32,093 nucleotides of DNA from Flavobacteriaceae bacterium (GTDB lineage: Bacteria; Bacteroidota; Bacteroidia; Flavobacteriales; Flavobacteriaceae), in assembly GCA_028277085.1 (NCBI GenBank), contig JANQHL010000164.1:1-32093 (forward strand), given 5' to 3'. The notes below the pieces were generated by a model. The model had not been told where the DNA came from. It searched no databases and saw only the letters and a program-made list of their open reading frames with translations. A program made the translations under genes and the position numbers. Below, one piece after another: positions 23,059-31,784 of this stretch (its first letter is position 1; each line of letters begins with the position of its first letter).

Positions 23059-24576
23059 ATGAAACAATATCTCTTGATCATTAGCGTCCTTTTAGGATCT
23101 CTGGCCTATGCGCAACCTAATACCGAAATTTATTTGTTTGATCTGGAAATCACCGAAGGTATCCCGAAACTCACAAACAAAACCAACATTTCAAATAATG
23201 CGGGGTACGATAACCAACCGTCATTTTATGACGATACCACTTTGATTTTTTCAGCAACGCGAAACGGGCAAACCGATATCAGAAGTTATGATATTACAAC
23301 AGGTCAATCCAAATGGATAACGGACACCCCCGGCGGGAGCGAATATTCTCCGACACGAATTCCCAATGGTTCCGCAATTTCTGCAATTCGACTGGATACT
23401 ACCGGTTTACAGCGACTGTATCGTTATGATAACACAACGGGAAAGTCCTCACCTATTTTAAAGGATGCTAAAGTAGGGTACCATCTTTGGTATTCCGATG
23501 ACATCCTGATAAACACAGTTTTAATAGAAAACCGTATGGACTTGGTAGTAAGCCATTTAAAAGAGAACTCCAATTATACCTTCCAAAAGCAGGTGGGGCG
23601 TTCCCTTCTGAGCATCCCCAACTCCAGGAAGATCAGTTTTCTTGACTTCTCCGAAGGGGGCTCTGTGCTTAAAGCTATGGATCCGATCTCAGGCGCTACA
23701 GCGCCCATAATCAGACCTGATGGTGCTCAAGATTTTTGCTGGCTTCTGGACGGTATCTTATTGACTGCAAAGGGCAACAGGCTACTAAAATATCACCCTG
23801 AAAAGGACACCACATGGCAATTGGTTGCACAATTTGAGGACCCGGATATGTATACAATTACCCGAATGGCGGTGAATTCTGACGGAACACGTTTAGCCAT
23901 AGTGGCGGAAGCATCTCCTGAACCAATTATCACAAAGCAGGTAGCCACATATAACGCCAGGGACCTGGAGGGTTTTGTGTCCTGTTATGCCCAAAACGTA
24001 GTGGTAAAACGATTTCCCGGAGATACCCTGTATGTTGGGCGCGAGCAAATGCGTAAAAATTACGGTGACTACTTTCTGCGAACAGATTCGACCAGCGTTA
24101 CTGTTCAAAAAAGAATTGTTCTTGGGAATACCGTAATAGATGAGGAAAAGGCGTTTGACGATGGTGTGGAAAATCACCAGGTGGCTATTTACCAGATCCG
24201 TAACGGGGAAATTGCAAGTATGACCTTTCTTTTTGAACAACCAGATTCCGAAAACCCGGTTGATGTCGTTCAAGCGCAATTAGACGCTTATAATAACAGG
24301 GATATTAATGCTTTTTTAGCGACCTATAGCGACGGGATACAGCTGTTTGACTATCCTGGAATTAAAGCCGGGGAGGGACAGGAACAGATGCGAAAAATGT
24401 ACCAGGGTTTCTTTGAAAACACTCCGGATCTTAATTGCGAGATCAAAAAACGTATCGTCATCGGAAATAAAGTCATCGATGAAGAGTATCTGACCATAAA
24501 CGGGCAAAACTATTCTGCAGTGGCCATCTACGAAGTGGAAAACGACAAAATTGCCAGAGTCACCTTTATTCAATAA
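23059..24576 (+). CDS. Secreted beta-propeller protein with two C-terminal SnoaL-like domains
   Basis: The start is set at the ATG at 23059, which opens a clean signal peptide (MKQYLLIISVLLGSLAYAQ). A longer frame upstream would overlap otsAB and bury the signal sequence. The mature 505-aa precursor has a TolB/WD40-like propeller at residues ~30-285, with repeats such as YDNQPSFYDDTTLIFSATRNGQTDIRSYD. Two tandem SnoaL/NTF2-like domains follow at ~290-395 and ~400-505. The two resemble each other closely: REQMRKNYGDYF/QEQMRKMYQGFF and KRIVLGNTVIDEE/KRIVIGNKVIDEE. Function is unknown; SnoaL folds serve as small-molecule binding or isomerase domains. It is 1 nt downstream of otsAB and 9 nt upstream of the TMEM175 gene. 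Confidence 0.85.
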   Translation: MKQYLLIISVLLGSLAYAQPNTEIYLFDLEITEGIPKLTNKTNISNNAGYDNQPSFYDDTTLIFSATRNGQTDIRSYDITTGQSKWITDTPGGSEYSPTRIPNGSAISAIRLDTTGLQRLYRYDNTTGKSSPILKDAKVGYHLWYSDDILINTVLIENRMDLVVSHLKENSNYTFQKQVGRSLLSIPNSRKISFLDFSEGGSVLKAMDPISGATAPIIRPDGAQDFCWLLDGILLTAKGNRLLKYHPEKDTTWQLVAQFEDPDMYTITRMAVNSDGTRLAIVAEASPEPIITKQVATYNARDLEGFVSCYAQNVVVKRFPGDTLYVGREQMRKNYGDYFLRTDSTSVTVQKRIVLGNTVIDEEKAFDDGVENHQVAIYQIRNGEIASMTFLFEQPDSENPVDVVQAQLDAYNNRDINAFLATYSDGIQLFDYPGIKAGEGQEQMRKMYQGFFENTPDLNCEIKKRIVIGNKVIDEEYLTINGQNYSAVAIYEVENDKIARVTFIQ

Positions 24577-24585
24577 TTTTTCAGG

Positions 24586-25209
24586 ATGAAATGGCCGCAC
24601 AACAGTAGTCGTATTGAGGCATTCAGCGATGGCGTTTTTGCTTTCGCAGCCACCTTGATGGTGGTGAATTTTGACATGGACAACAACCTCACTTTAACCA
24701 AATCTGCCGGCACCGGATTTCTAAGTTTTTTTGTCACTTTCTTTGTTTTAGTAGCGCTATGGTGGGTACATTACAATTTTTTCAGGCGCACCAACTATGT
24801 GGATAATTGGATCATTGCCCTCAATGCTATCCTATTATTTGTTGTACTCTACTATGTTTTCCCTTTAAAAAATCTGGTCATATCCGGAATGGGAGAAGGG
24901 GTAAAAACACGTGAAGGTCTGGCCAATCTCTTTGTGATGTACGGTATTGGTTTCTTATTGATTTTTCTGTGCCTTTCCCTAATGTATTACCGCGCATTCC
25001 GAAAATCCCATAAGGTTGAAAAATCGCTATATCTGTTTTTCTATGCGAGGCATTTTGCCATTTTTGTTGTGGTAGCCACCATTTCGGTGTTATTGGCCTA
25101 TTTTGAGGTGGCTGTAGATTTTGGATTTCCCGGTGCTTTCTATGTAGCTCTGGGGCCCTTATGTTATTGGCATTCTCGCCATTTTTCCAAAAAATATGAA
25201 CTCGATTAA
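24586..25209 (+). CDS. TMEM175-family (DUF1211) potassium channel protein
   Basis: This 207-aa membrane protein has about six hydrophobic helices. The first carries the family signature R9-IEA-F13-S14-D15-G-VFAFAATLMVV. In characterised members the F-S-D residues of this helix stabilise the pore of a K+-selective channel that lacks the classic selectivity filter. Bacterial members are single-repeat proteins that assemble as tetramers; the length fits. WWVHYNFFRRTNYVDNW in the second and third segments also fits the family. The ATG at 24586 is 9 nt after the upstream stop. The stop lies 1 nt before the next gene, so it is within an operon. Linkage to trehalose genes may reflect osmotic or K+ balance; this is inference. 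Confidence 0.85.
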   Translation: MKWPHNSSRIEAFSDGVFAFAATLMVVNFDMDNNLTLTKSAGTGFLSFFVTFFVLVALWWVHYNFFRRTNYVDNWIIALNAILLFVVLYYVFPLKNLVISGMGEGVKTREGLANLFVMYGIGFLLIFLCLSLMYYRAFRKSHKVEKSLYLFFYARHFAIFVVVATISVLLAYFEVAVDFGFPGAFYVALGPLCYWHSRHFSKKYELD

Positions 25210-25210
25210 T

Positions 25211-26857
25211 ATGAAAATTACTTTTATAAAGCAATTCATCTTCTTTTGTGGTCTTATTGCGAGCTGCTACACTTACGCACAGCAAGACTTGAGTTTCACC
25301 CAGGAGGAGTTTCTAAGGGGCAGCATTACTCCTGAGCGGGAGTGGTGGGACCTGACCTATTATCACCTGGAGATCACTGTAGATCCCGAAAACAAACATA
25401 TTTCCGGGCAAAATACCATTCAATACAAGGTGCTCGAAGAAAAGAATACGCTACAGATCGATCTGCAACCTCCGTTAAAAATTGAAAAAATCACCCAAAA
25501 CGACACAGAACTTTCCTATCGCAAGGAAGGCCGTAATGCCTACATGGTGTTGTTAGATCAACCGCAAAATAAGGGTGCCATAAACGAGGTTGTAGTGCAG
25601 TATTCCGGGCACCCTAAAGCAGCGGTAGGCGCGCCTTGGGATGGAGGGTTTTCCTGGAAAGAAGATGCCAATGGCAAGCCCTTTGTCGCTACCTCTTGCC
25701 AGGGATTGGGAGCAAGTATCTGGTGGCCCAACAAAGACCATATGTATGACGAGGTAGATAGTATGCGCATTAGTGTTAGCTTTCCCAAAAACCTGATGAA
25801 CGTTTCTAACGGCCGGTTGGAAAAAATTGAGGAAACCGAAACCATGAAGACCACCCATTGGTTTGTAAGCAGCCCTATTAACAACTACGGGGTAAATGTC
25901 AACATCGGGGATTATGTGCATTTTGGTGAACAATATCAAGGGGAAAAAGGCTCCCTCGATCTCGACTATTGGGTACTTCGGGACAATCTTGAGAAAGCAA
26001 AACGTCAATTCAAGCAAACCCCCAAGATGTTGGAAGCGTTTGAGCACTGGTTCGGGCCCTACCCTTTTTATGAAGATGGTTTTAAATTGGTAGAGGTCCC
26101 CTATTTGGGAATGGAACACCAGAGTTCCGTGACCTATGGTAACGGGTATCAGAACGGGTATCGCGGAACAGACTTATCCGGTTCAGGATGGGGATTGAAG
26201 TTCGATTTTATCATTATCCATGAAGCCGGCCATGAATGGTTTGCCAACAGCATTACCTATAAGGACATCGCTGATATGTGGATCCATGAGAGCTTTACCG
26301 CCTATTCCGAAAATCTTTATCTCGATTATCATTTTGGTACGGAAGCCGCCGCAGATTATGTTATTGGTACGCGAAAACGGATTCTAAACGACAACACAAT
26401 TATTGGACGATACAATCTCAATCGAAGGGGCTCCGGAGATATGTACTACAAAGGAGCGAACACCCTACACACCTTAAGACAATTGGTTGAAGACGACGAA
26501 AAATGGCGCCAAACGTTACGAAAAATGAATGCCACCTTTTATCATCAGACTGTAACTACTAAACAGATCGAAGACTTTTTAAGCAAGGAAACCGGGAAGG
26601 ACCTTTCCGCTTTTTTTGACCAATATTTAAGAACTACGGATGTACCCCTACTGGAATACCAATTCGATGGAGAAACCCTGAAATATCGCTACACAAATGT
26701 GGGACAAGATTTCGATATGCCGGTTCGGGTGTTTGTGGATGATAAAGAAAAGTGGCTGTTCCCGAAGAAAGACTCCGAATGGAAGACAGAGCCTGTAAAG
26801 GGTAAAGAATTGGTCATTGACCGGAATTTCTATATTGAAACCAAGCCCTTGCAATGA
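25211..26857 (+). CDS. Secreted M1-family metallopeptidase (aminopeptidase)
   Basis: The ATG at 25211 is preferred over one at 25196, because it begins right after the TMEM175 stop and opens a signal peptide (MKITFIKQFIFFCGLIASCYTYAQ). The 548-aa precursor has an N-terminal beta-saddle domain and a thermolysin-like catalytic domain. The zinc site is H337-E338-AG-H341 with the third ligand E360 (HEXXH-x18-E). The substrate-recognition GxMEN loop is present as LGMEHQSS, with His for Asn. The long C-terminal helical domain of ERAP-type enzymes is absent, as in short bacterial M1 peptidases. It is probably periplasmic or outer-membrane associated and trims N-terminal residues from peptides. Its stop overlaps the next start by 4 nt (ATGA). 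Confidence 0.92.
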   Translation: MKITFIKQFIFFCGLIASCYTYAQQDLSFTQEEFLRGSITPEREWWDLTYYHLEITVDPENKHISGQNTIQYKVLEEKNTLQIDLQPPLKIEKITQNDTELSYRKEGRNAYMVLLDQPQNKGAINEVVVQYSGHPKAAVGAPWDGGFSWKEDANGKPFVATSCQGLGASIWWPNKDHMYDEVDSMRISVSFPKNLMNVSNGRLEKIEETETMKTTHWFVSSPINNYGVNVNIGDYVHFGEQYQGEKGSLDLDYWVLRDNLEKAKRQFKQTPKMLEAFEHWFGPYPFYEDGFKLVEVPYLGMEHQSSVTYGNGYQNGYRGTDLSGSGWGLKFDFIIIHEAGHEWFANSITYKDIADMWIHESFTAYSENLYLDYHFGTEAAADYVIGTRKRILNDNTIIGRYNLNRRGSGDMYYKGANTLHTLRQLVEDDEKWRQTLRKMNATFYHQTVTTKQIEDFLSKETGKDLSAFFDQYLRTTDVPLLEYQFDGETLKYRYTNVGQDFDMPVRVFVDDKEKWLFPKKDSEWKTEPVKGKELVIDRNFYIETKPLQ

Positions 26858-27660
26858 AGCTATTCTTTCCGCAATGGCAAGGCTCTGGAAACGGGACATC
26901 GATTCAAAACGGTGCTCTTGTCATTCGCGATCATTTTGGAAAGCATCTGTTTCAGGAGATTTCCTTATCCAACCTTCCTGCCGGAGGAGATGGACAACAA
27001 CGTTTTAAGATTAACAACTACGATGCTATTACCCGGCAACTATCCCGATTTAAGACCTTTTTGGAAGAGCAGCAACCGGAAACACTAATCGTCCTGGGCG
27101 GAGATTGCGGATTGGAAATTGTTCCGGTCTCTTATTTGAATGATAAATATCCCCATTTCGGGGTGGTCTGGTTTGATGCCCATGCCGATATCAATACCCC
27201 TTTTGATTCCCCTAGCAATAATTTTCATGGTATGCCTTTGCGAACGCTTTTGGGAGAAGGCACCCCGGAGATGGACTCTTTGCTATTCAGCAAACTTCAG
27301 GACCACCAGCTCCATTATGTGGGACTGCGGGATGTGGATGTCGCGGAGCAAGAACGTATCCGTTTAGGAAACATCTATCATTCCAAAGAAGTGGACGCTC
27401 CTGCCCTTATTCAAACCCTGCAGGCGAAAGGCATCCAACAGCTCTACCTCCATTTCGATGTGGATTGCCTGGATCCCGGGGAATACGGCAAAACCTATTA
27501 CCAGGTACCTGACGGAATACCAATTGCGGCTGCGCAACACTGTATTGCAGCACTAAAAGAGAACTTTGAAGTAGTAGGGCCGAGTATCCTGGAATCTGTG
27601 GCACTAAACACTGCGGAGTTAAAATCTATTGTTAACATCTTGGAAGCACTGCTGGAATGA
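26854..27660 (+). CDS. Arginase/agmatinase-family (ureohydrolase) protein
   Basis: This 268-aa protein has the ureohydrolase fold. The metal-binding motifs are LGGDC with C85, D108-A-H110-A-D112, NFHGMP with H125, and F-D202-V-D204-C-L-D-P. In typical arginases the first motif is GGDH and that His binds one Mn2+; here it is Cys, so one metal site is altered. Known family reactions remove urea or formamide from guanidino or formimino groups. The substrate here is unknown and the Cys makes standard arginase activity uncertain. The start overlaps the M1 peptidase stop (ATGA), and the stop overlaps the nitrilase start (ATGA), so these three are translationally coupled. Confidence 0.88.
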   Translation: MKLFFPQWQGSGNGTSIQNGALVIRDHFGKHLFQEISLSNLPAGGDGQQRFKINNYDAITRQLSRFKTFLEEQQPETLIVLGGDCGLEIVPVSYLNDKYPHFGVVWFDAHADINTPFDSPSNNFHGMPLRTLLGEGTPEMDSLLFSKLQDHQLHYVGLRDVDVAEQERIRLGNIYHSKEVDAPALIQTLQAKGIQQLYLHFDVDCLDPGEYGKTYYQVPDGIPIAAAQHCIAALKENFEVVGPSILESVALNTAELKSIVNILEALLE

Positions 27661-28589
27661 AAGTAAAAGTAGGACTAATACAAGACCATCCCATTTTCTT
27701 TGATAAAGAGAAAACACTCCAAAAGATGGAGCAGCTTGTTACCACGTATGCCGGAGCAGGATGCGAGCTCCTGGTATTTCCGGAATCCTTTTTACCCGGG
27801 TACCCCAGAGGCTTTGATTTTGGAGCCACCGTTGGAAGTAGGACATCCGCCGGAAAAGCATTATACCGGGAATATTATCATAACAGTATAACGCTGGATG
27901 GTGCTGAAATGGAGCACCTTGTTGCCCTTTCCAAACAGCATAACTGTTATTTGGTAATTGGATTTACCGAAAGGCAGGAAAACAATGGGAGTTTGTATTG
28001 CAGTATGGCCTATATTTCTCCTACAGACGGCCTGCTTGGGGTACACCGTAAAATAAAGCCTACAGGAACAGAACGGGTGATATGGGCAGAAGATTCAGGA
28101 GCGTCTTTAGTGACATTTGACACCAAAATTGGAACGTTGGGAGGACTAATTTGTTGGGAAAACTATATGCCACTGGCCCGGATGGCTATGTATCGAAAGG
28201 GTGTTGAAATCTATGTGGCCCCTACAGCGGATTCCAGGCCAAATTGGACAGTGACCCTGCAGCACATTGCCCTTGAAGGAAGATGTTTTGTTTTGGGTTG
28301 TAATCAATACTTCACAAGGAGTATGTACCCAACGAAATACCAGGCAATATTGTCGGAGGATAACGAAGAAATCTGTCCGGGAGGAAGCCTCATTGTAGCT
28401 CCTTCGGGGAAGGTGCTTGCAGGACCGTTGTTTGGGAAATCCGGAGTCCTTACGGCCACTGTGGATCTGGAAGCTATTGTTCCTAACAAAATGGATTTTG
28501 ATGTGAACGGACACTATTCCAGAAACGATATCTTTGAGTTCAATGTGAGGCATCAACCGGAAACAAAAAAAGAAAAAGATCGCTATTGA
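27657..28589 (+). CDS. Nitrilase (carbon-nitrogen hydrolase)
   Basis: This 310-aa enzyme has the full Glu-Lys-Cys triad: E43 (FPESFLPGYPRG), K132 (VHRKIKPT) and C166 (GGLICWENYMPLAR). The CWENYMPLAR block is typical of true nitrilases, which convert nitriles to carboxylic acids and ammonia, as opposed to the amidases of the superfamily. Length is normal for the branch (about 310-350 aa). It is cytoplasmic, without a signal peptide. Its ATG overlaps the stop of the arginase-family gene, and its stop (TGA) shares one base with the GNAT gene start. The partner genes suggest handling of a nitrogen-rich small molecule, but the substrate is not known. Confidence 0.93.
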   Translation: MKVKVGLIQDHPIFFDKEKTLQKMEQLVTTYAGAGCELLVFPESFLPGYPRGFDFGATVGSRTSAGKALYREYYHNSITLDGAEMEHLVALSKQHNCYLVIGFTERQENNGSLYCSMAYISPTDGLLGVHRKIKPTGTERVIWAEDSGASLVTFDTKIGTLGGLICWENYMPLARMAMYRKGVEIYVAPTADSRPNWTVTLQHIALEGRCFVLGCNQYFTRSMYPTKYQAILSEDNEEICPGGSLIVAPSGKVLAGPLFGKSGVLTATVDLEAIVPNKMDFDVNGHYSRNDIFEFNVRHQPETKKEKDRY

Positions 28590-29104
28590 TGATCAATCTC
28601 CAACCTACCTTAGAAAACGAATTGGTACTCGTGCGGCCACTACAGGAGGAAGACTTTCAGGAACTATACGCGGTGGCCAAAGACCCTAAAATCTGGGAGC
28701 TGCATCAAAACCCGGATCGGTATACTGTACCGGTATTCAAAGTCTTTTTCCAGGAGGCCATGGCTTCTAAAGGCGCCTTTGCTATTGTAGACAGAGCAAG
28801 CGGATCTATTATTGGGAGTTCCCGGTTTAAGTTACACCCTAATGCAGTAGACGCTGTCGAAATTGGATGGACCTTTCTGGGCAGGGACTTTTGGGGAGGG
28901 AGATATAACACTTCTTTTAAAAGTTTAATGATCTCCCATGCATTTCAACATTTCGATTATATCCTGTTTCACGTAGATCAACACAACTATCGCTCCCAAA
29001 GGGCAGTAGAAAAATTAGGAGGTGTTTTGGTAGCTAAAAAGGGGGAGCTTCAACATTTACATACCCCAACACCCACTGGAATTACCTTTGTCTTGAAAAA
29101 GTAG
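28589..29104 (+). CDS. GNAT family N-acetyltransferase (RimJ/RimL-like)
   Basis: This 171-aa protein belongs to the Acetyltransf_3 type: [21 protein letters not shown] at the start, [29 protein letters not shown] at the acetyl-CoA site, and a C-terminal [16 protein letters not shown]. These are the hallmarks of RimJ/RimL-like acetyltransferases, which modify protein N-termini, small amines or antibiotics. The ATG at 28589 shares its A with the nitrilase TGA; a TTG three bases earlier is less likely. Coupling to the nitrilase suggests a shared small-molecule pathway, but independent function is equally possible. Confidence 0.9.
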   Translation: MINLQPTLENELVLVRPLQEEDFQELYAVAKDPKIWELHQNPDRYTVPVFKVFFQEAMASKGAFAIVDRASGSIIGSSRFKLHPNAVDAVEIGWTFLGRDFWGGRYNTSFKSLMISHAFQHFDYILFHVDQHNYRSQRAVEKLGGVLVAKKGELQHLHTPTPTGITFVLKK

Positions 29105-29144
29105 CAAATTCCCGGAACTAAAATCAAACTACTATCTTGTAGGA

Positions 29145-30182
29145 ATGAGGGCCGCTGTTTACGAAAAATTCAAAGGGAAAATTGCCATTCAAAAAGTGCC
29201 TGACCCTCTTCCGAAGGAAGATGGTGTGGTAGTTCAAGTCACCGCTACCGGTTTGTGTAGGAGCGATTGGCATGGTTGGATGGGTCATGATCCGGATATT
29301 ACACTGCCCCATGTGCCGGGGCACGAGTTGGCTGGTGTTATTGTAGAGAAAGGTAAAAATGTCAAACACTTTACTGTCGGAGATCGGGTAACTGTCCCCT
29401 TCGTCAGTGGTTGTGGGACTTGCCCACAATGTGCTTCCCATAATCACCAGGTTTGCGACTACCAGTCCCAACCGGGATTTACCCACTGGGGTTCTTTTGC
29501 GACATACGTCCGCCTGGATTATGCTGATACCAATCTCGTAAAGTTACCCGAAACCATAACCGATATAGCCGCAGCTACCTTAGGTTGTCGTTTTATAACC
29601 GCATTTCGTGCAATAGTGGACCAGGGTAAGGTTTCCCAGGGCGCCACTGTTGCCATACATGGGTGCGGTGGTGTTGGGCTTTCTGCGGTAATGATCGCAA
29701 ACGCCCTGGGCGCCCAGGTTATCGCAATAGATATTAATCCGGATAACCTGGCGCTAGCGAAACAGCTAGGGGCTGACCTCACGATAAATGCTGCGCAGAC
29801 CGATGTGGTGAATACGGTAAGGGAGTATACCCAGGGAGGTGTAGCAGTGTCTTTGGATGCTTTAGGAAGTGCTACCACCTGTTTCAACTCCATCGCCAAC
29901 CTTAAAAAAAGGGGACGTCATGTGCAGGTAGGCCTGGTAACCGGAGAGCATGTACATCCAAAAGTTCCAATGGACAAGGTCATTGCCCATGAATTGGAAA
30001 TTGTGGGCAGCCATGGCATGCAAGCCTTCAGGTACCCTGAAATGCTGAACATGATCGAAGAAGGCCATCTACAACCGGAAAAACTAATTGATCGAACGGT
30101 TTCTTTAGAAGAAGCCACCCACCTACTCCCTAAAATGAATGACTTTACCCACAAAGGGGTAATGGTCATCAATTCATTTTAG
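29145..30182 (+). CDS. Zinc-dependent alcohol dehydrogenase family protein
   Basis: This 345-aa medium-chain dehydrogenase has a GroES-like catalytic domain followed by a Rossmann domain. The catalytic zinc ligands are C38 ([11 protein letters not shown]) and H60-E61 (VPGHELAG). A structural zinc lobe is formed by C90, C93, C96 and C104. [19 protein letters not shown] is the nucleotide-binding loop, and D at IAIDINPDN favours NAD(H) over NADP(H). The substrate is unknown. The closing block [12 protein letters not shown] is typical of the family. It starts 40 nt after the GNAT gene and is followed by a 66-nt gap with a small hairpin. Confidence 0.93.
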   Translation: MRAAVYEKFKGKIAIQKVPDPLPKEDGVVVQVTATGLCRSDWHGWMGHDPDITLPHVPGHELAGVIVEKGKNVKHFTVGDRVTVPFVSGCGTCPQCASHNHQVCDYQSQPGFTHWGSFATYVRLDYADTNLVKLPETITDIAAATLGCRFITAFRAIVDQGKVSQGATVAIHGCGGVGLSAVMIANALGAQVIAIDINPDNLALAKQLGADLTINAAQTDVVNTVREYTQGGVAVSLDALGSATTCFNSIANLKKRGRHVQVGLVTGEHVHPKVPMDKVIAHELEIVGSHGMQAFRYPEMLNMIEEGHLQPEKLIDRTVSLEEATHLLPKMNDFTHKGVMVINSF

Positions 30183-30207
30183 GCGGCTCGAAATTGGTGA
30201 AATAGGT

Positions 30208-30223
30208 AAAGTATCGGTACTTT
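30208..30223 (+). terminator. Weak hairpin between the dehydrogenase and M20 genes
   Basis: AAAGTA and TACTTT pair perfectly around a TCGG tetraloop, followed by only one further T before an A run. With a 6-bp AT-rich stem it may be a weak terminator or attenuator and may reduce read-through into the M20 gene. Confidence 0.3.
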
Positions 30224-30248
30224 TAAAAAGAACAATTGCCGCATTATA

Positions 30249-31778
30249 ATGAAATTCAATTCTTTTCTCACTTATTCTCTTTGGTGGCTCTCTTTTTGCT
30301 TTGGTTTCTCAGGAATTTCCCAACAAATCTCCAGGGCTGAGTTGGAAGCTACCGCCGGAGAATATACAGTTTCCTCTTTTCCCTTACTCAGGGAGTTGCT
30401 AAGCATTCCCAACGATGCCTATTATCCCGAGGATATTGAGAAAAATGTGCTGTGGTGCGAAAAGGTTTTTAGCGAGCGAAGTTTTACCACAACACGAATT
30501 CCTACAGCGACCGTCCCTTTATTGTTAGCGGAGAGAAAACACAAAAAGGCCAAAAAAACCGTACTCATCTATTTACAAATTGATGGGCAACCTGTGGACT
30601 CCACACGTTGGGATCAGGAAACCCCATACACTCCCACACTTAAAAGACCGGGTAAATCTGTGGGTTGGGAATCTCTTCCATGGAGTTCGATCATGGAGTA
30701 TCAGGACGATTGGCGGGTATTTGCACGATCGGCAAGTGATGCTAAAGGGCCTGTGGCCATGTTTTTAGCGGCTTTGGATGCAGCAACAGTGCTAGGGATT
30801 ACTCCCAACTACAACATCAAGGTCATTATGGATTTTGAGGAAGAGTTGGGTTCTCCCCGACTTCCTAAAGCCGTTACTGAAAATGCCGACCTATTAAAAG
30901 CAGATATGCTCATTATTTTTGATGGGCCAAGGCATATTACCAACAAACCTACGCTAACCTTTGGCGCACGCGGTATTGCCACAGTGCAGTTAACAACCTA
31001 CGGCCCAATCGTTCCCCAGCATAGCGGCCATTTTGGAAATTACGCGCCAAATCCTGCCTTGCGACTTTCCAAATTATTAGCATCAATGAAGGACGATGAT
31101 GGCAGGGTTATCATTCCCGGTTTCTACGATGGCATTTCTATTGATCCCGAAACTGAGAAAATTCTTAAATCCGTTCCTGACAACGATGAATTAATCAAAT
31201 ACCGTTTACAGATTGCAGATGCAGACAAAGTTGCCAACTACTACCAGGCGGCCATTCAATATCCTTCCCTGAATATTAGGGGTATGCAATCGGGCTGGAT
31301 CAATGAAAAAGTTCGGACCATTATTCCCGGCTGGGCCAGGGCAGAAATTGATGTGCGGTTGGTGTTGGAATCGGACCCCGAGCGGCTTATCAGACTCATC
31401 AAAGATCATATTGCAGACCAGGGCTATCATATTGTGGATAGGGTGCCCACTAAAGGGGAGCGATTAAAGTACTCTAAAATCGCTACTTTAACCCATGAGA
31501 TCTCCTATCAATCTTTCCGCACCGATTTTGATTCGGAAGTAGGACTATGGTTAACACGGGCGCTTCAAAATGCCTTTGGTGAAGCCCCTATCCGGATTCG
31601 GATGAGCGGGGGTTCTATCCCTATATCGCCCTTTGTCACAACACTTGACATACCCGCGGTAACTGTTCCTACCGTGAACAGGGATAACAATCAGCACAGT
31701 CCCAATGAGAATTTACGACTTGGGAATTACCGCGATGGCATCCTGACCATGCTGGCCATCTTGAATGAAAAGCTCTAA
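30249..31778 (+). CDS. Secreted M20/M25/M40-family metallohydrolase with altered metal site
   Basis: This 509-aa protein opens with a signal peptide (LWWLSFCFGFSGISQ). It shows the M20 plan of a di-zinc domain with an inserted dimerisation domain (residues ~235-400). The bridging aspartate is D164 (SASDAKGP). The catalytic and ligand glutamates are E198-E199 (FEEELGSP), with D225 (IFDGPR) and the C-terminal ligand H483 (NNQHSPNE). The first ligand motif, normally GHxDV, reads LQIDGQPV: Q110 replaces the metal-binding His, with D112 kept. It may bind metal weakly at that site, use another ligand, or belong to a subfamily with this variant. It is probably a periplasmic peptidase or amidohydrolase. 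The next gene starts 6 nt later. Confidence 0.88.
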   Translation: MKFNSFLTYSLWWLSFCFGFSGISQQISRAELEATAGEYTVSSFPLLRELLSIPNDAYYPEDIEKNVLWCEKVFSERSFTTTRIPTATVPLLLAERKHKKAKKTVLIYLQIDGQPVDSTRWDQETPYTPTLKRPGKSVGWESLPWSSIMEYQDDWRVFARSASDAKGPVAMFLAALDAATVLGITPNYNIKVIMDFEEELGSPRLPKAVTENADLLKADMLIIFDGPRHITNKPTLTFGARGIATVQLTTYGPIVPQHSGHFGNYAPNPALRLSKLLASMKDDDGRVIIPGFYDGISIDPETEKILKSVPDNDELIKYRLQIADADKVANYYQAAIQYPSLNIRGMQSGWINEKVRTIIPGWARAEIDVRLVLESDPERLIRLIKDHIADQGYHIVDRVPTKGERLKYSKIATLTHEISYQSFRTDFDSEVGLWLTRALQNAFGEAPIRIRMSGGSIPISPFVTTLDIPAVTVPTVNRDNNQHSPNENLRLGNYRDGILTMLAILNEKL

Positions 31779-31784
31779 TCGATT

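Noticed and set aside
25553-26119. 188-codon open frame antisense to the M1 peptidase gene
   Set aside because: It lies wholly within a gene with clear catalytic motifs; its protein has no recognisable domain and reads as a shadow frame.
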